Shown here one piece after another: positions 17,658 to 28,300 of a stretch of 64,000 bases of DNA. The notes under the pieces were generated by a model. That model did no database searches, had not been told where the DNA came from, and saw only the letters and a list, made by a program, of their open reading frames with translations. The position numbers and the translations under genes are program-made. How positions within the stretch are numbered: position 1 is the stretch's first letter; each line of letters begins with the position of its first letter. Origin of the DNA: Aquipseudomonas alcaligenes NBRC 14159 (GTDB lineage Bacteria; Pseudomonadota; Gammaproteobacteria; Pseudomonadales; Pseudomonadaceae); NCBI RefSeq assembly GCF_000467105.1, contig NZ_BATI01000024.1, forward strand, positions 1 through 64,000. Reading direction: 5' to 3'.

Positions 17658-19669
17658 TCGGTACCAATCACATAACTGACTTTCACAAAGGGCACGATCA
17701 ACTCTTCGATCGACACCCCGCCGTGGACCACCACCTGCTCGCCCTCCGGCACAAAGGCGGTTCGTCCGCCTGCGAATAGGGGCATGAAGTTCGCGGGTAG
17801 TCCAGCGATGTCAAACCTGACTGTGGTGGGATAGGCCGCAGCGGAATCGGCCAGCAATGGCTCACTCCTGTAGACCCGAACACGCTCGCCGCGCGTCTCT
17901 GCAATCACGCCCTGGCTGGGCCTGCCGACGCCGGTGGACTCCACGTTGCCGTGGTCCGCCGTGAGATAGATGTGGTATCCCTTGTCCAGCAGCAGCGAGA
18001 ACAACCGGTCGACGAAACCAGTCGTCAGCCAGTTCCCGATCCACATCGCTACGTCCTTCTTGGACCGCTCCTTGTGGAGCCGATCGTCAACCTCATCGAT
18101 GACCAGGCCCACCACCTTCGGACGGCGGTCGTTCAAGTCCGCCTCAAGCGCGTCCAGTTGATCAACCTGGCGCAGCGCTCGTCGGTACATCACCTCATTC
18201 GAGTTGACGCCTTCGTTCTGCCAGAACGTCTTCCACAAGGATTCCTCCTTGTCCGTTCGGTCGATGGAGTCGTCGAACTCACGCGGTTTCAGGCCGGAGA
18301 ACAGCGCTTGGCGCGACACCGATGTCACAGTCGGCAGCCATGCAAACGCGGTTCCCTCGTCGAAGGCGAAACGTTTCGTGGTGGCGATCAGGCGCTCGCG
18401 GATCTGCACCCACTGGTCGAAGGCCAGCCCGTCGAAGACCAGCAGAGCGACCTTGGTTTCCCCTGCGGACCGCCGATGGCGCAAGAAGCGTGGCACGTGG
18501 TGCACCATCACCGGACCTTTGGTCACCGGCTGCAGGATCAGGTCGGCGTAATGCTTGGCTGCGACCCAGGCTCGCAGACCCTCGTCTGATTGCGCCTGCA
18601 AGGTCTTGATCCGCTCTCGAATCACCGGCAGGTGTTCGCTGCCTTCCGTGCCTGGCAGACTATGCGTGCGGGCCAGGATCTCACCGTAGCGTTTGGCGAA
18701 CTCACTCCAGTCCTTGTGCGAAGAGGCCGCTGTTGGGGTCGTCTCGATTAGGCCATCGATGCCTTTGAGCACCAAGGCCTGCAGTGCCGCCGGGTCCTGG
18801 ACGATCCCGGCCTTGATCCAACTCGGCATCCCCGCCGGAACGCTGTGCACCGCCAGCGGATGCAAGCTGCCGTCGAGAAACATGGAATCGACCAGCACCT
18901 GTACATCGGAGTGGTCGAACGGAATCTCGATCTTGGCGACGTAGTCTGGTGGTGGCGGTTCGCCAGTGCGGGTTCCGTCCAGCCCCTGAGTCGTCAGATA
19001 GCGGTACCACGCATCCTGCACCACGCGTAGCAGCGCGCTCTTGGATGCCAGCCATGTGGCGACGGGAAGGTCCGTGAACAGCCCCTTGCCCTGAATGATG
19101 CCTGCCGCGTGCTGAGCGAACAGGGGTGGCAACGAGCGGTTGGCGAAGTGCATTCGCAGTAGCTCACGCCAGAAGTCGACCGGGTTGCGAATGGATCTCG
19201 GCGCCAATTGGTAGACGTGTTCGAGGATGAAGTCCTTCGACTCGTTCTCGCCCCTGGCCGACTGCAGCTCGGTCTGGTGGGCAAGAAACAGCCCGGCAAA
19301 GTGCTCCGGCTCGACTTGCTGTACCGCGCTGTAAGCCAGCTTCGGGAATAGCTCCGCAAGGGAGAGCCGGACCACACGACCGTGATGCACGATGTCCCAC
19401 GGTAAGACATTCGCATCGGCGCTGCGCAGATGCAGAACCAGCGAGGGCGCAGGCCCTTGCTCACCGCGATCCCATGCGGCGCGGTAACGCTCCTCATATT
19501 CCGCGCGGAAGGCAAATGGGTCCTCGTACAGCATCAGCTCGAAGCCGCGACCGCGCAGCTCGGTCAACAGCCTCTCGTCGAGCAACACATCATCAGGGTC
19601 GCACGCCACCCAGAGTCGGGTGAGATCGGCCGTGAAGTGGCTGAGAATGCGTTCTGACCACTGGCTCAT
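17654..19669 (-). CDS. pglZ: BREX alkaline-phosphatase-superfamily protein PglZ
   Basis: PglZ is the hallmark protein of BREX phage-resistance systems, needed for exclusion and, in some systems, for methylation. The 671-residue product has the PglZ domain in its C-terminal half: LLVFDGLAFDQW (about 412) with the metal-binding Asp, the LPTVTSVSRQALFSG block, LTADHGNVEST with Asp/His ligands and HGGVSIEELIVPFV near the end. The N-terminal 300 residues are the variable region. It overlaps brxHII and the brxA candidate by 4 bp each, so the genes are tightly coupled. Confidence 0.93.
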   Translation of the reverse strand: MSQWSERILSHFTADLTRLWVACDPDDVLLDERLLTELRGRGFELMLYEDPFAFRAEYEERYRAAWDRGEQGPAPSLVLHLRSADANVLPWDIVHHGRVVRLSLAELFPKLAYSAVQQVEPEHFAGLFLAHQTELQSARGENESKDFILEHVYQLAPRSIRNPVDFWRELLRMHFANRSLPPLFAQHAAGIIQGKGLFTDLPVATWLASKSALLRVVQDAWYRYLTTQGLDGTRTGEPPPPDYVAKIEIPFDHSDVQVLVDSMFLDGSLHPLAVHSVPAGMPSWIKAGIVQDPAALQALVLKGIDGLIETTPTAASSHKDWSEFAKRYGEILARTHSLPGTEGSEHLPVIRERIKTLQAQSDEGLRAWVAAKHYADLILQPVTKGPVMVHHVPRFLRHRRSAGETKVALLVFDGLAFDQWVQIRERLIATTKRFAFDEGTAFAWLPTVTSVSRQALFSGLKPREFDDSIDRTDKEESLWKTFWQNEGVNSNEVMYRRALRQVDQLDALEADLNDRRPKVVGLVIDEVDDRLHKERSKKDVAMWIGNWLTTGFVDRLFSLLLDKGYHIYLTADHGNVESTGVGRPSQGVIAETRGERVRVYRSEPLLADSAAAYPTTVRFDIAGLPANFMPLFAGGRTAFVPEGEQVVVHGGVSIEELIVPFVKVSYVIGTE

Positions 19670-22494
19670 CCCACCTGTCCTCCGGGCATCACATCGCCGG
19701 AGACGCGCACCATCATCACGGCATTCAAATCTGGCACGCTGGCCTCCATGTCATCGAGAGCGGCCATGCGCGCATCGTGTTCCTGCTGCAGTCGCTTGCG
19801 CCGATGCTCGCGCACGGCGGGCAGGCCGATTCGCCCAATGGCCTGACCTCGGGCTTCGAAGGCATACACCGCACGCTCGCGTTCTTCCTTCAGTCGGGCA
19901 CGGTGCTCGTTCAGCAGCTCGGTGAAGATCCGTTCGCCTTGGGCGCTGGCGGCCACATGGGATGCCTCGAACCACTTCACCGACTCCTCGGCGCCGGTCA
20001 CGGCATGAACATCCACGGTCTCGGTCAGCAGTAGGTCCCACACGCGCTTGGCAGTGGGTACGAAGGGGCGACCTTCCTCGTTGACGAACAACGGCAGGAA
20101 GCGCTTCCGGCTCAAGCCTTCCGCCGCCAGGCTGATCTCCCATAGCGACCAGATGCCGCGCACCGAATCCGGCAGACCAGAAACACGGATCACCGGCAGT
20201 GGTTGGCCAGCGACAAAGCGTGGCAACTCGCTGATCACCGCCCGGGCCCGTGGGTCTTCCATCGTGACCCATTCCAGTTCCGGGTTTTCATCGGCGGTGC
20301 GGGCGTCAAAACAAGCCTGCGCCGATTCGCTGCCGTCGACCCACTTCACCCGCCATGCATTGCCCATCTTGGCGGCCGAGCCACCCCGGGCGGCCAGCCC
20401 ACTGGTGATGGCACGCTCCAACCAGAACTGCGCCGGGTGGTCACGCCACTTACGGGCGTCGTCGGCATCAAGATCGTGTTCGGTGGTGAGCAGGTCGCTG
20501 TTCTTCTTCGACTCCGCCAGGGTGGATCGAAGCTGCGACACCACCGCGTCGCACTCTTGTTCGATGGCATCCGGGTTCTGCAGGCCATGCACGAACAGTT
20601 CGTCGAAGATCGGGTCGGCTTCGACCGAATCCATAACGTCGGCCGCCTTGTCTACGCCGAACTCTTGCGCGATGACCTCGAGCTTTTCTTCCAGCACCTG
20701 GCGCACGCGATGCTCCACGGTGTCTTCGAGCACGAAGTTGATGGCACGAACCACGTGCTTCTGCCCGATGCGGTCTACCCGGCCAATGCGCTGTTCTATC
20801 CGCATCGGGTTCCACGGCATGTCGAAGTTGACGATGACGTGGCAGAACTGCAGGTTCAGGCCTTCGCCACCGGCATCCGTCGAAATCAGCACGCGAACAT
20901 CCTTGGAGAACGCCTGCTGCGCACGGGTGCGGGTTTCCAGGTCCATGCTGCCGTTGAGCGTCGCTACAGAGAAACCACGGCTCTCCAGGTAGTCGGCCAG
21001 CATCGCTTGCGTCGGCACGAACTCGGTGAAGATCAGTACCTTCAGGGCCGGGTCGCCTTCCTCTTGCTGCAGCTTGTAGATCAGCTCCAGCAGTGCCTCA
21101 GCCTTGGCATCAGTGCCAGCGGCCTCGGTTTCCCGCGCCAGCTCCAGCAGCATCTCGACTTCTGACTTCTCCAGCTCCCAGCCGCTGGACTGCATGGCCA
21201 GATCCACTTGGGACTGGCCGTCCAGATCCGCCCACTCATCAGCGCTGGTGTTCTCGAACAGGTTGGCCTGCGGCTGTGGCGTATCGAGCAGGGCTTGGCG
21301 CTTCTCCAGCGTGGTGCGGATGGCTGCCGTGCTGGAGGTCACCAGCCGCTGCATCAGGATCATTAAGAAGCCGATGTGGCGCTGCTTGGCTGCCATCGCC
21401 TGGTTGTAGCCGTGGCGCACATAGTCGGTCACCGCCTCGTACAGCCTCTGCTGCGCGCCGTGTCGGGCCTGCCAAGCGACCGCCTGCAACCGGGTAACAC
21501 GCGGCTTGAACAGCGGCTGGCCCTCGGCGTTGATGGACAGCCGCTTTTCAGTCCGAATCACAAACGGGCGCACCCGGTCGTGGCTGACGCTGCTCTCGTC
21601 CGGGAAGGCTTCGCGGTCCAGTAACTGCATCAGCCGCATGAACTGGTCGGTCTTGCCCTGGTGCGGCGTGGCCGACAGCAGCAAGAGATAGGGCGATGCC
21701 TCCGCCAGCGCAGCGCCCAGCTTGTAGCGGGCCACCTGCTCGGTGCTGCCACCCATGCGGTGGGCTTCGTCGATGATGACCAGATCCCACGACGCCGAGA
21801 TGAGGTCCTCGAAGCGCTCGCGGTTGTAGGTGTTGAGTTGTTCCAGACTCCAGCCGCGCCGGCCTTCCAGCGGCTTCACCGAATCCAGCGAGCAGATCAC
21901 CTGGTCGTGCATGCGCCACAGGTTTTCCTCCTCACCCGCGCCGCCGCTGCGCCACTGGCGAAAGGCCGCCAGCTCGGACGGCTCAATGAACTGGAACTTC
22001 TCGCCGAAGTGCAGGCGCATTTCCGCCTGCCACTGGCGCACCAGCCCCTTGGGCGCCACCACCAGGATGCGCTTTACCCGGCCACGCAACTTCAGCTCGC
22101 GCAGCACCAAGCCGGCCTCAATGGTCTTGCCGAGGCCCACCTCATCGGCCAGCAGGTAGCGGATGCGATCGCGGCTGATCGCGCGATTCAACGCATAGAG
22201 CTGGTGCGGCAGCGGCACCACGCTGGACTGGATGGGCGCCAGCAGCAGGTTGTCCTCCAGCGCATCGAGCAGCTTGGCCGCCGCTGTGGTGTACAGGATC
22301 TGCTCCACGCTCGGGCGCACGCTTTCCAACGAGGCCAGATCCACCGCCCGAGCGCGCACCACCACGTCTTTGGCTGGCAACCAGACTCGGTAAGCTACCT
22401 CGCCCCACACATCCTGCCGCTCGATCACCCGGCACGGCGATGCCTGCCGGGTGAACCAGCACCAGTCGCCGATGGTGAATCCGCTACCGGCCAC
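19666..22494 (-). CDS. brxHII: BREX type 3 SNF2-family helicase BrxHII
   Basis: This 942-residue SF2/SNF2-like ATPase carries motif I LLADEVGLGKTIEAG (about 114), motif II VIIDEAHRMG (about 236), motif III LLLSATPHQGK, and motifs V-VI in GGEGLNLQFCHVIVN and QRIGRVDRIGQK. The C-terminal third (about 600-940) is family-specific with a basic coiled segment (REHRRKRLQQEHDARMAAL). The gene starts at GTG 22494, two bases after the pglXI stop. The methylase-helicase-PglZ order is diagnostic of type 3 BREX. Confidence 0.92.
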   Translation of the reverse strand: MAGSGFTIGDWCWFTRQASPCRVIERQDVWGEVAYRVWLPAKDVVVRARAVDLASLESVRPSVEQILYTTAAAKLLDALEDNLLLAPIQSSVVPLPHQLYALNRAISRDRIRYLLADEVGLGKTIEAGLVLRELKLRGRVKRILVVAPKGLVRQWQAEMRLHFGEKFQFIEPSELAAFRQWRSGGAGEEENLWRMHDQVICSLDSVKPLEGRRGWSLEQLNTYNRERFEDLISASWDLVIIDEAHRMGGSTEQVARYKLGAALAEASPYLLLLSATPHQGKTDQFMRLMQLLDREAFPDESSVSHDRVRPFVIRTEKRLSINAEGQPLFKPRVTRLQAVAWQARHGAQQRLYEAVTDYVRHGYNQAMAAKQRHIGFLMILMQRLVTSSTAAIRTTLEKRQALLDTPQPQANLFENTSADEWADLDGQSQVDLAMQSSGWELEKSEVEMLLELARETEAAGTDAKAEALLELIYKLQQEEGDPALKVLIFTEFVPTQAMLADYLESRGFSVATLNGSMDLETRTRAQQAFSKDVRVLISTDAGGEGLNLQFCHVIVNFDMPWNPMRIEQRIGRVDRIGQKHVVRAINFVLEDTVEHRVRQVLEEKLEVIAQEFGVDKAADVMDSVEADPIFDELFVHGLQNPDAIEQECDAVVSQLRSTLAESKKNSDLLTTEHDLDADDARKWRDHPAQFWLERAITSGLAARGGSAAKMGNAWRVKWVDGSESAQACFDARTADENPELEWVTMEDPRARAVISELPRFVAGQPLPVIRVSGLPDSVRGIWSLWEISLAAEGLSRKRFLPLFVNEEGRPFVPTAKRVWDLLLTETVDVHAVTGAEESVKWFEASHVAASAQGERIFTELLNEHRARLKEERERAVYAFEARGQAIGRIGLPAVREHRRKRLQQEHDARMAALDDMEASVPDLNAVMMVRVSGDVMPGGQVG

Positions 22495-22496
22495 GT

Positions 22497-25286
22497 TCAG
22501 ATCCCGTCCTCGGTACGGGTCAGCGCGAGGTCATAGAGGGTGAGTAGTTTCTCGTCCTCTTGCAGCGTTTCATCTGGCAGCTTATTGGCGATGCCGATGA
22601 TGGTTTTGTAGTCTTTTGCTGCCCAAGCGGCCCGGAAGCCAGCACGTAGCACTTCCAGACGAGACTCTTTGATCTTGCGACCGGTGAACGAACGATAGGC
22701 ATCGAACTCCTTGAGCAGCGCTTTCTCACGCTTTTTCTCCAAGTCCTGTGCCTTATTCGGATCGGGCACGTACCAGCGATCTTTCGCCTTGGCCACCAGC
22801 GCCGGACTGTTCTTCTCCAGCCCGCGCAGATCCTTGTGGTTGGTCGAGAGGTAGCTGTGGATTTGGCTGGGGACCTCACCTGCGCCGTCATACTTCAGGA
22901 AGTTGTCTTCCAGCAAGGCGGACAGTTCAGGTTTGGCTTCGTGCTTCTTCCAACCCGCGCCAAGCTGCCCCATGAACTCAGGGCTGATTTCCTGGTAGGT
23001 CGAAGGGCGACGCTTCAGAAAATCTGTTAGCCAATCGATCGCACTTCGTTCATCAGAGACAAACATCTCCATCTGCGGCGCAACAGTGACCTGCAAACGC
23101 TTCTTGTCGTACTCGGCCACTTGTTCAGACAAGAACACCATACCGTCACGCTCAACGAAACGCTGAGCAAGCCCAGATTGAAACTCTTGGGACGACATGG
23201 GGACCGGTGTGTTGTGCCGAACAAACCAAGCCACCATTCGGTCAAAAATTATCCGAGGATCTCGCTCCGCTATAAACTCCAGTTCGCCCGCCTTAACTTT
23301 AACTATTGGCAGGTAATGAAGATGCGTGCGCACAAAATCCCATACGGAGTCCTCAGTACCGCCCGACTCAGCAAAACGATCCTCGAGGCCTCCATTAGGT
23401 TTATATGCAGAGATGACCAGATCCTGTTTTACGGCAGTGGCAGTAGTTACTGCTTTGAAGCTGCCTTTTTGCTTATCGATCGCAGAAACGTTTGCAACGA
23501 CAAAACCCGCTTCCTGAAGACCGATTTGAATAGTGTTCCAGACAGCCGCCTGTGTGTTTGAGAACTCAACTGTCATCCAGCGGCCAGGCTTTAAGATCCG
23601 AAACAGTTCCTTGAAACAGCGGGCCATCAAGTGCCGGTAATCGTCTATCGATTTCCCCTGCGCACGATTTTCGATGGCCTCAAAGTCGTTTCTGGTCTTC
23701 ACGCCAAGCCAGGACTCCCAGAGGAAACTCAGCTCTGAGTAATTGAGGTTCGCACCAAATGGCGGGTCTATGAATATGTAGTCGACAGAGTTGCTTGGTG
23801 CGGAAATTGCCGTTGAAGACTGAGTAGAAACGAGCGAGCGATTTTTGATCGTCGCCAAAGCTCTATCGAGCCTACTGCGAAGCTTGAAACGATCAATGGG
23901 ATTAACCTCGAGGGAAATCGATGGAAGGTAGAGCGTTCCCTCAAGTGGCTTATCGACAGTTCCGCCCTTCTTGTTGAAGTGATTCCCGATATGTAGCCTG
24001 CAGAGGCGATTAACGTACTGGTGCGCGGATGTGAAGGCGAATTTCGCATGATTCGCATCCTTAAACGTCGCGCAAAGCGCCCATATTTTAGAAAGCGCAA
24101 GCAAGTTTCTTCGAGTGTAGAAATGATGAACATTTGTTAGCCCAAAAGGATCATTTCTACGGCTTTCAGAGCCCTCAATCATTCGATCGTCCGGGAACCA
24201 ATTTTCTATACCAATACGATCGATCCGATCTATGACTTGCAGGTCGTAGCTATCTACGCGCTTCTCAAATCGCTTATTACCGATGCTGTAATTAATCAAA
24301 ACAGGGATCTGCTTTGCTTGAATGTGTGGCTTCGCTGTGCTGGCATCAATGCCTGTAAAGCTTGCTCGTTCAAGTCCCTTCTTTGATAAGTTCGCCCCGC
24401 AATGTGGACAGTCGAACACATCGCGCAATTTCCCTGCGACTTGATCAATTGCAGCATCCCAAAAGACAACTTCACCAGCACATTGAGGGCAGGAAAAAAC
24501 ATCGGACCATATCGTGTAGTTGATCGTCCCTTTTGTCTTTTTGTCGGTATGTAGTGTTTCGTACATCCAACCTAGATCTGATTCAGCGGCGTGCAGCACG
24601 CGATCGAGATCATGCGAAAACGAATCGGCATCCAGCGGCGTCGTGAAGTTTGAGGCAATGAATGTTGCGACCGTTGATAGGTCACTTAGAACGGCCTTCC
24701 TCTCACCAATTGTAGAGAAAGGAACCCACGCATTTTTAGTGCCGTCATTTCTCTGCTCTGCAATCTTTCCATCGGGTAACACTCTATAACCTAGAGCCTC
24801 TACTGCAGAAATTTCTCCACAGAGTTGAGCAGCAACACCCGTCATTCCAGTTCCACAAAATCCATCGAAAACTATATCGCCCGGATTTGTGTAATGAAGC
24901 AGGTACCGCATGATTGCCTTATGGGGGACCTTCGTGTGATAGCTGTGGGCGTTATATATGGGATCATTCTTCCCTTCGCTAACATCTGCCGCGTATGGCT
25001 CCTTTATTGCCGTTGCGCTGTTTTGATACGTCGTTCCATAAAGTTCCAGAAATTCTCGGATGAATGGATTGGGGCATGCCGTGTAATACGGCGGATCGGA
25101 TAGCGCGAGGATGGCTTCGTCTGTCCCGATTGGAAAACCTTCGATCTTCCGGAACACTGGATCTTTAAGTTTCTCGGCAAGCAACTTCAGGTAGTGCTCG
25201 CGGCGAGCCTCGTCGCTCGGGAACGTTTGCCCGAGGCATTCAACCGGGCCTGACTTGGCCGCATGGTTCTGGAATAGGTCACTCAT
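22497..25286 (-). CDS. pglXI: BREX type 3 adenine-specific DNA methyltransferase PglXI
   Basis: PglXI marks host DNA so that BREX spares it. The 929-residue protein contains ALSDPPYYTACPNPF (about 70) and, further on, the SAM-binding DGFCGTGMTGVAAQLCG (about 140). A zinc ribbon has four Cys (CPQCAGEV and CPHCGANL, about 265-300), and a second DPPF motif is in FIDPPFGANLNYSEL (about 508). Two DPP[YF] sites separated by a zinc ribbon are seen in large COG1743-type methylases. The central part (23300-24900) is less GC-rich than the neighbouring genes, suggesting a foreign or recombined specificity region. It lies 46 bp after brxC. Confidence 0.9.
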   Translation of the reverse strand: MSDLFQNHAAKSGPVECLGQTFPSDEARREHYLKLLAEKLKDPVFRKIEGFPIGTDEAILALSDPPYYTACPNPFIREFLELYGTTYQNSATAIKEPYAADVSEGKNDPIYNAHSYHTKVPHKAIMRYLLHYTNPGDIVFDGFCGTGMTGVAAQLCGEISAVEALGYRVLPDGKIAEQRNDGTKNAWVPFSTIGERKAVLSDLSTVATFIASNFTTPLDADSFSHDLDRVLHAAESDLGWMYETLHTDKKTKGTINYTIWSDVFSCPQCAGEVVFWDAAIDQVAGKLRDVFDCPHCGANLSKKGLERASFTGIDASTAKPHIQAKQIPVLINYSIGNKRFEKRVDSYDLQVIDRIDRIGIENWFPDDRMIEGSESRRNDPFGLTNVHHFYTRRNLLALSKIWALCATFKDANHAKFAFTSAHQYVNRLCRLHIGNHFNKKGGTVDKPLEGTLYLPSISLEVNPIDRFKLRSRLDRALATIKNRSLVSTQSSTAISAPSNSVDYIFIDPPFGANLNYSELSFLWESWLGVKTRNDFEAIENRAQGKSIDDYRHLMARCFKELFRILKPGRWMTVEFSNTQAAVWNTIQIGLQEAGFVVANVSAIDKQKGSFKAVTTATAVKQDLVISAYKPNGGLEDRFAESGGTEDSVWDFVRTHLHYLPIVKVKAGELEFIAERDPRIIFDRMVAWFVRHNTPVPMSSQEFQSGLAQRFVERDGMVFLSEQVAEYDKKRLQVTVAPQMEMFVSDERSAIDWLTDFLKRRPSTYQEISPEFMGQLGAGWKKHEAKPELSALLEDNFLKYDGAGEVPSQIHSYLSTNHKDLRGLEKNSPALVAKAKDRWYVPDPNKAQDLEKKREKALLKEFDAYRSFTGRKIKESRLEVLRAGFRAAWAAKDYKTIIGIANKLPDETLQEDEKLLTLYDLALTRTEDGI

Positions 25287-25332
25287 CAGTCGTTCCTCAA
25301 ATTCTTGTTGTCATGGTCGAGCCATCACCGTG

Positions 25333-28300
25333 TCACTCGATCACGAAGCGCAGCTTGGTCGAATCCTTGCCCTTGCAGCGCTCGTTCATGAAGGTATCGA
25401 AGCGCTTGCGAAGGTCGTCCGGCGTGGCCGGCGAGCCGCCTTGCAGTAGCGCCTGCTTGATCTCGTCGCCCTTGACCGCGATCTTCTCCAGCCCCGACAG
25501 CGCCTCTTGCACGGCATTGGCGAACTCCGTGGTCATCGGGTCTGGCAACTTGCGTGAGGTGAGGAAGGCGTCGATCAGTTTCTTGGACGCGGGCGGCAAT
25601 AATCCCAGGCTGTCCTGCGTGAATGGGTCTTCCAGGTTCTCCAGCAGAGTCTGCTGCCAGTTGGTCATCAACTGATCCAGATCGTCATCCAGCTTGTGCA
25701 GGCGGTTGGCTGCCGGGATCAGCTCCAACTGCTCGGCAGAAGGGCGGAACTGGCAGTGCGGGCAAACGGCGGCCGTGATCAGCGTCGGCTCATCCAGCGA
25801 GGAACAACTCTTCAGGCCGTTGAGGGACTCCTCGAACGCGGTGAGCTGGCTGGTGGGCATTAGCGACACGCCGGCGAGCACCCGCAGCGCCAGCAGGCGG
25901 TCGTCCTTGCGCAGGGCGTTGCGGGTCTTGTCCTCGGCCACACCCAGCCGCGCCTTGCTGTGGCTGGCGATGTAGGCGGTGATGTAGTCCTTCTTGAGCT
26001 GGTTGAGCGTCTGCCGGTATTCGGAAGCGTGCTCGGCCGTGCGGTCTTGGCTCAGCTTTTCCTGCAGGGCCTTGCGGGCCGCCTCTGCCTGCTTCACCCA
26101 CGGATGCTCGGCGGGCAACACCATCTCGGCCTGCGAGAGGTAGGACGCCGTGCTGCCCAACTCCACCACCAGTTCGAGCAGACGCTCGACGGCGGCCAGG
26201 ATCTCCAGATTCTTCTTCTGGCTGTCCAGGTCTTCCTGCGTGACGCGCAGGTTCTTGAGCTTGCCGACGGTGTTGTACGGCGCCAGCGACTCCGTGAACT
26301 TCTTCAGCGAATCCAGCCGGGCGTGCCAGTCCTTGGCTTCTTCTTCACGAAGCAGGTTCTGGCCCCAGAAGCCGAGCTTGCCTTGCTGCAGGTCGGAGCC
26401 AGCCTTGAGCACACGCGGTACCAGCGCGCTGACTTTCTCCTGCAGTTTGATGACCGGCTCGGTGTCGCCCTGGCTGGCCTTCTGGGCCAGACCGGACGGT
26501 AGGTCGAACAACTCGAACAAGGCACGCAGCACCGCGAGGTTAATCTCCTTGGGCGCCTCGACGTGCTTGAACTGCTTGAGCTCTTCCAGCGAACGCTCTG
26601 CGAGTTGCACCAGCTTGCCGGAGTCGATCTTGTCTCCGGTGATCGACAGCACGATGTCGCCGGAGTAGACCAGGCCACCCAGCACCGTAACCAGCAGATC
26701 TGGCTCCAGCCGGTACTTGATCGGGGCGAAATATTCCACATCAGACGTGCCCGACAGCAGTTCGCTGCGGTTGAGCACCTGGCCGTGGCCCTTGGCCTTG
26801 AGTCGGTTCAGCACCTCCTGCGCGTAGCGGGAGTTGGCGGGATCGACACGGTCACCATCGAGCAGCTCCAGGGCATCGAGGATGGCAGCGGCGTCCTTGG
26901 TGCGGGTGCCTCCGGCTAGGGCGCGCAGGGCATTGCCCACCAGTTGCTTGCGGTTGGCCTCGGTGACCAGCACCGAGAAGGTGGGGTAGTCGGGTGAGAT
27001 GTCGGCAAAGCGCTGGCCCAGTGCCAGGCCGGAGACGATGTTCACCACGTCGCGGAAGTTGATGCGCTCATCCGGACCCAGTCGCGCGCGGTCGCGCAGG
27101 GACACGCCCTTTGACCAGTCCTGCAGCGTCTTGGTCTTGCCCTGGTAGGTGACCTCGAATGCGGTCATCTGCTTTTCCTGCAGCCACTTGCTCATAGACC
27201 GCAGTGAGTCCTGCGCCTTGGACAGGTAGATGGCCTTCGCGCCACCGCTGGCGGTGGAGGCCAGATCCAGTGCCGCAGCGTATTGCGACAGGTGGCGCTT
27301 GTAGTCCTCGTCCGGTGACTTCAGGCGAAAGAACACTTCGTCGGCCAGGTTGTTGTCGCTGAACTTCGGCTTGTCGAATGGCTGGATGAAGTAGATGTAG
27401 AAATCGCGCTCGGGCTGGGCCGTGGGCCGGTCATTCGGGGCGCCAAAGAACAGGTAGCCCATGCGCTCGACGCGGCGCTCCTGCCACTCGATCTGGTACT
27501 GCCAAATCTGGAAGCCGGGGTAACGCAGATCGTCGCTGCATTCCATCAGCGCCTTGATGGCGCTGTAGTAGGCGCGATCCAGCGCGTCGTCGGACAGGGC
27601 TTCGGCGCGCTTCTCGATCTGCGCGTCGTAGTCGATGTCTTTCTTGAGGTCGAGGTAGTACTGCTCGGTGTCCGGTGCCTTGGAGATGAACTGGCCGTTG
27701 ACGGTCTTGAGCACCTCGCGCAGCACGGTCTGCACCATCGACAACAGGTTCTCGGCCGGATCGCCCGGCATGTCTTCCACGCCCGGCTGGAACAGACACA
27801 GGGCATCGCGCAGCTCGGCGGCCGTGGGGCCGATGGGCACATGGATGTCGCCGCCCGTGGTCAGCCGGTGGACGGCCAGCGCGTTGATGACCCGCTGCGC
27901 CATGGCTTTGTAGGCCGGGCGCGTGAAGGCCTGCTGCACGCGGGACTCCAGCACCTCGGAGACGCGCATGACTTCCTTGATATTGGGGTCAGCGCGCAGG
28001 ACCGAGTTGGCCTTGATGGTGTTCCAGAAGCTCTCGTAGCTGATGAACAGCGGTTTGTCGGCGGGCACTTCCTGGTCGAGGATGGCCAGCATGGCGGCCT
28101 CGATGGTCTTGAGCGCGCCGCGCTTCTCGGTGAAATGGATCTGCTCGAAGGTCTTCAGGTAATCCGGGTGAACCGGGAACAACCGCACGTACTCGTCCAT
28201 GCGCTCGTTCATGGAGCCGTAGAACTTGGCGAACGGCGTCAGGTATTCGCGGATCTTGTTTTGCTGGTCAGCCGTCTTCTTGAGCAGGCGCGCGGAGACG

